Shown: positions 63,647 through 64,000 of the stretch, piece after piece
Layout of the letters: every line of letters starts with the position of its first letter
Numbering within the stretch: the stretch's first letter is position 1
Program-made: the position numbers and the translations under genes
Source: Shewanella indica
GTDB lineage: Bacteria; Pseudomonadota; Gammaproteobacteria; Enterobacterales; Shewanellaceae
Assembly (NCBI RefSeq): GCF_002836975.1
Contig: NZ_NIJK01000029.1
Location: 62,001 to 126,000, forward strand
Length of the DNA: 64,000 bases
Direction: 5' to 3'
The notes under the pieces: generated by a model
Database searches by the model: none
What the model was told of the DNA's origin: nothing
What the model saw: the letters and a program-made list of their open reading frames with translations, nothing else

Positions 63647-64000
63647 CAGCTTAAGTGTTGTCAAAGGTGGTTCAACATACAAACCCGGGTTTCAATGCTT
63701 ATTAACTCATTGTATTTATATATTTTTTAACAAAACCATTCGAAAGGAAAGTCCTCACATCCAGCAAGCCACGTCAGCAGCTCACCAAAGGCTTGCATTA
63801 TTTTTCACGACGCCTTCACCTAAAGGCTCTCAAAATGTCGATTTACCCCCTTAAAATCGCGTTTTAAGCACTTATCAAAGTCATGATTTTAAAAGTTTTA
63901 TTTTTAGTGATATTCCAGAGTGCCGATGTTAGCCTGCAAAGATTATTGGGAAGGCGCAAACCAACCCCATATTTGCCTGCCTAGGCAGAGTTCGCCGAAA
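63647..64000. other. Gene-free tail of the window
   Basis: No supported coding frame, tRNA or clear repeat apart from the element remnant before it. AT-rich. A gene beginning beyond the window edge may have its promoter here. Confidence 0.4.

Noticed and set aside
63582..63854. 90-codon plus-strand frame at the window end
   Set aside because: Begins in the decayed element copy and resembles a translation of the element end.
1..64000. tRNA or rRNA genes
   Set aside because: No cloverleaf T-arm sequence in proper context and no rRNA-like stretch was found by eye.

Overview
The window looks like a chromosomal stretch of a marine or brackish gammaproteobacterium, most probably a Shewanella (my inference). 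The reasons are protein families common in that genus (DUF3016, DP-EP, TorF-like porin, Tsx/OmpK-like channel, CmoM, RimK, EAL/GGDEF proteins), the proBA-putP content, moderate GC, and many closely packed or overlapping convergent genes. I see no rRNA, tRNA, CRISPR array, phage gene or intact transposase.

Left part (0-24 kb) is mostly housekeeping and signalling. It holds a MaoC-like hydratase, the tRNA methyltransferase CmoM, an isolated CheD, a TraB/GumN protein, a PriC-like protein, an EAL-GGDEF protein, HU, a TorF-like porin and RimK. A three-gene operon follows: hybrid-free CHASE1-PAS histidine kinase, single-domain receiver, receiver-GGDEF-EAL. Next come a DUF1704 (MATCAP-like) metallopeptidase, a sodium:alanine symporter, a LysR regulator divergent from an SbtA-like bicarbonate transporter, and a beta-CASP metallo-beta-lactamase nuclease.

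Middle part (24-38 kb). A complete arsR-acr3-GAPDH-arsJ arsenic operon is followed directly by a 262-bp IS5-type miniature element with CTAA target duplications. Then come putP, preceded by an unlisted 59-residue membrane peptide, and proBA for proline uptake and synthesis. A 1.5 kb gene-free region after proA carries three degenerate tandem copies of a structured repeat. TetR, DUF2165 and Tsx-like genes follow.

Right part (38-64 kb) holds the least familiar genes. A diguanylate cyclase operon comes first. After it are a winged-helix/nSTAND1/TPR membrane regulator, a DP-EP protein and a 48-residue secreted peptide. A CoA-transferase follows, then two tandem paralogues of about 905 residues with no recognised domain, a BCCT transporter, and a minus-strand operon of three divergent propeller-like paralogues, a 70-residue remnant or paralogue of their N-terminus, and a polytopic membrane protein. 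The duplicated large helical proteins plus the propeller paralogue operon are the best candidate for an undescribed system. The window ends with a TrmO-like enzyme, a periplasmic binding protein and another decayed copy of the miniature element.
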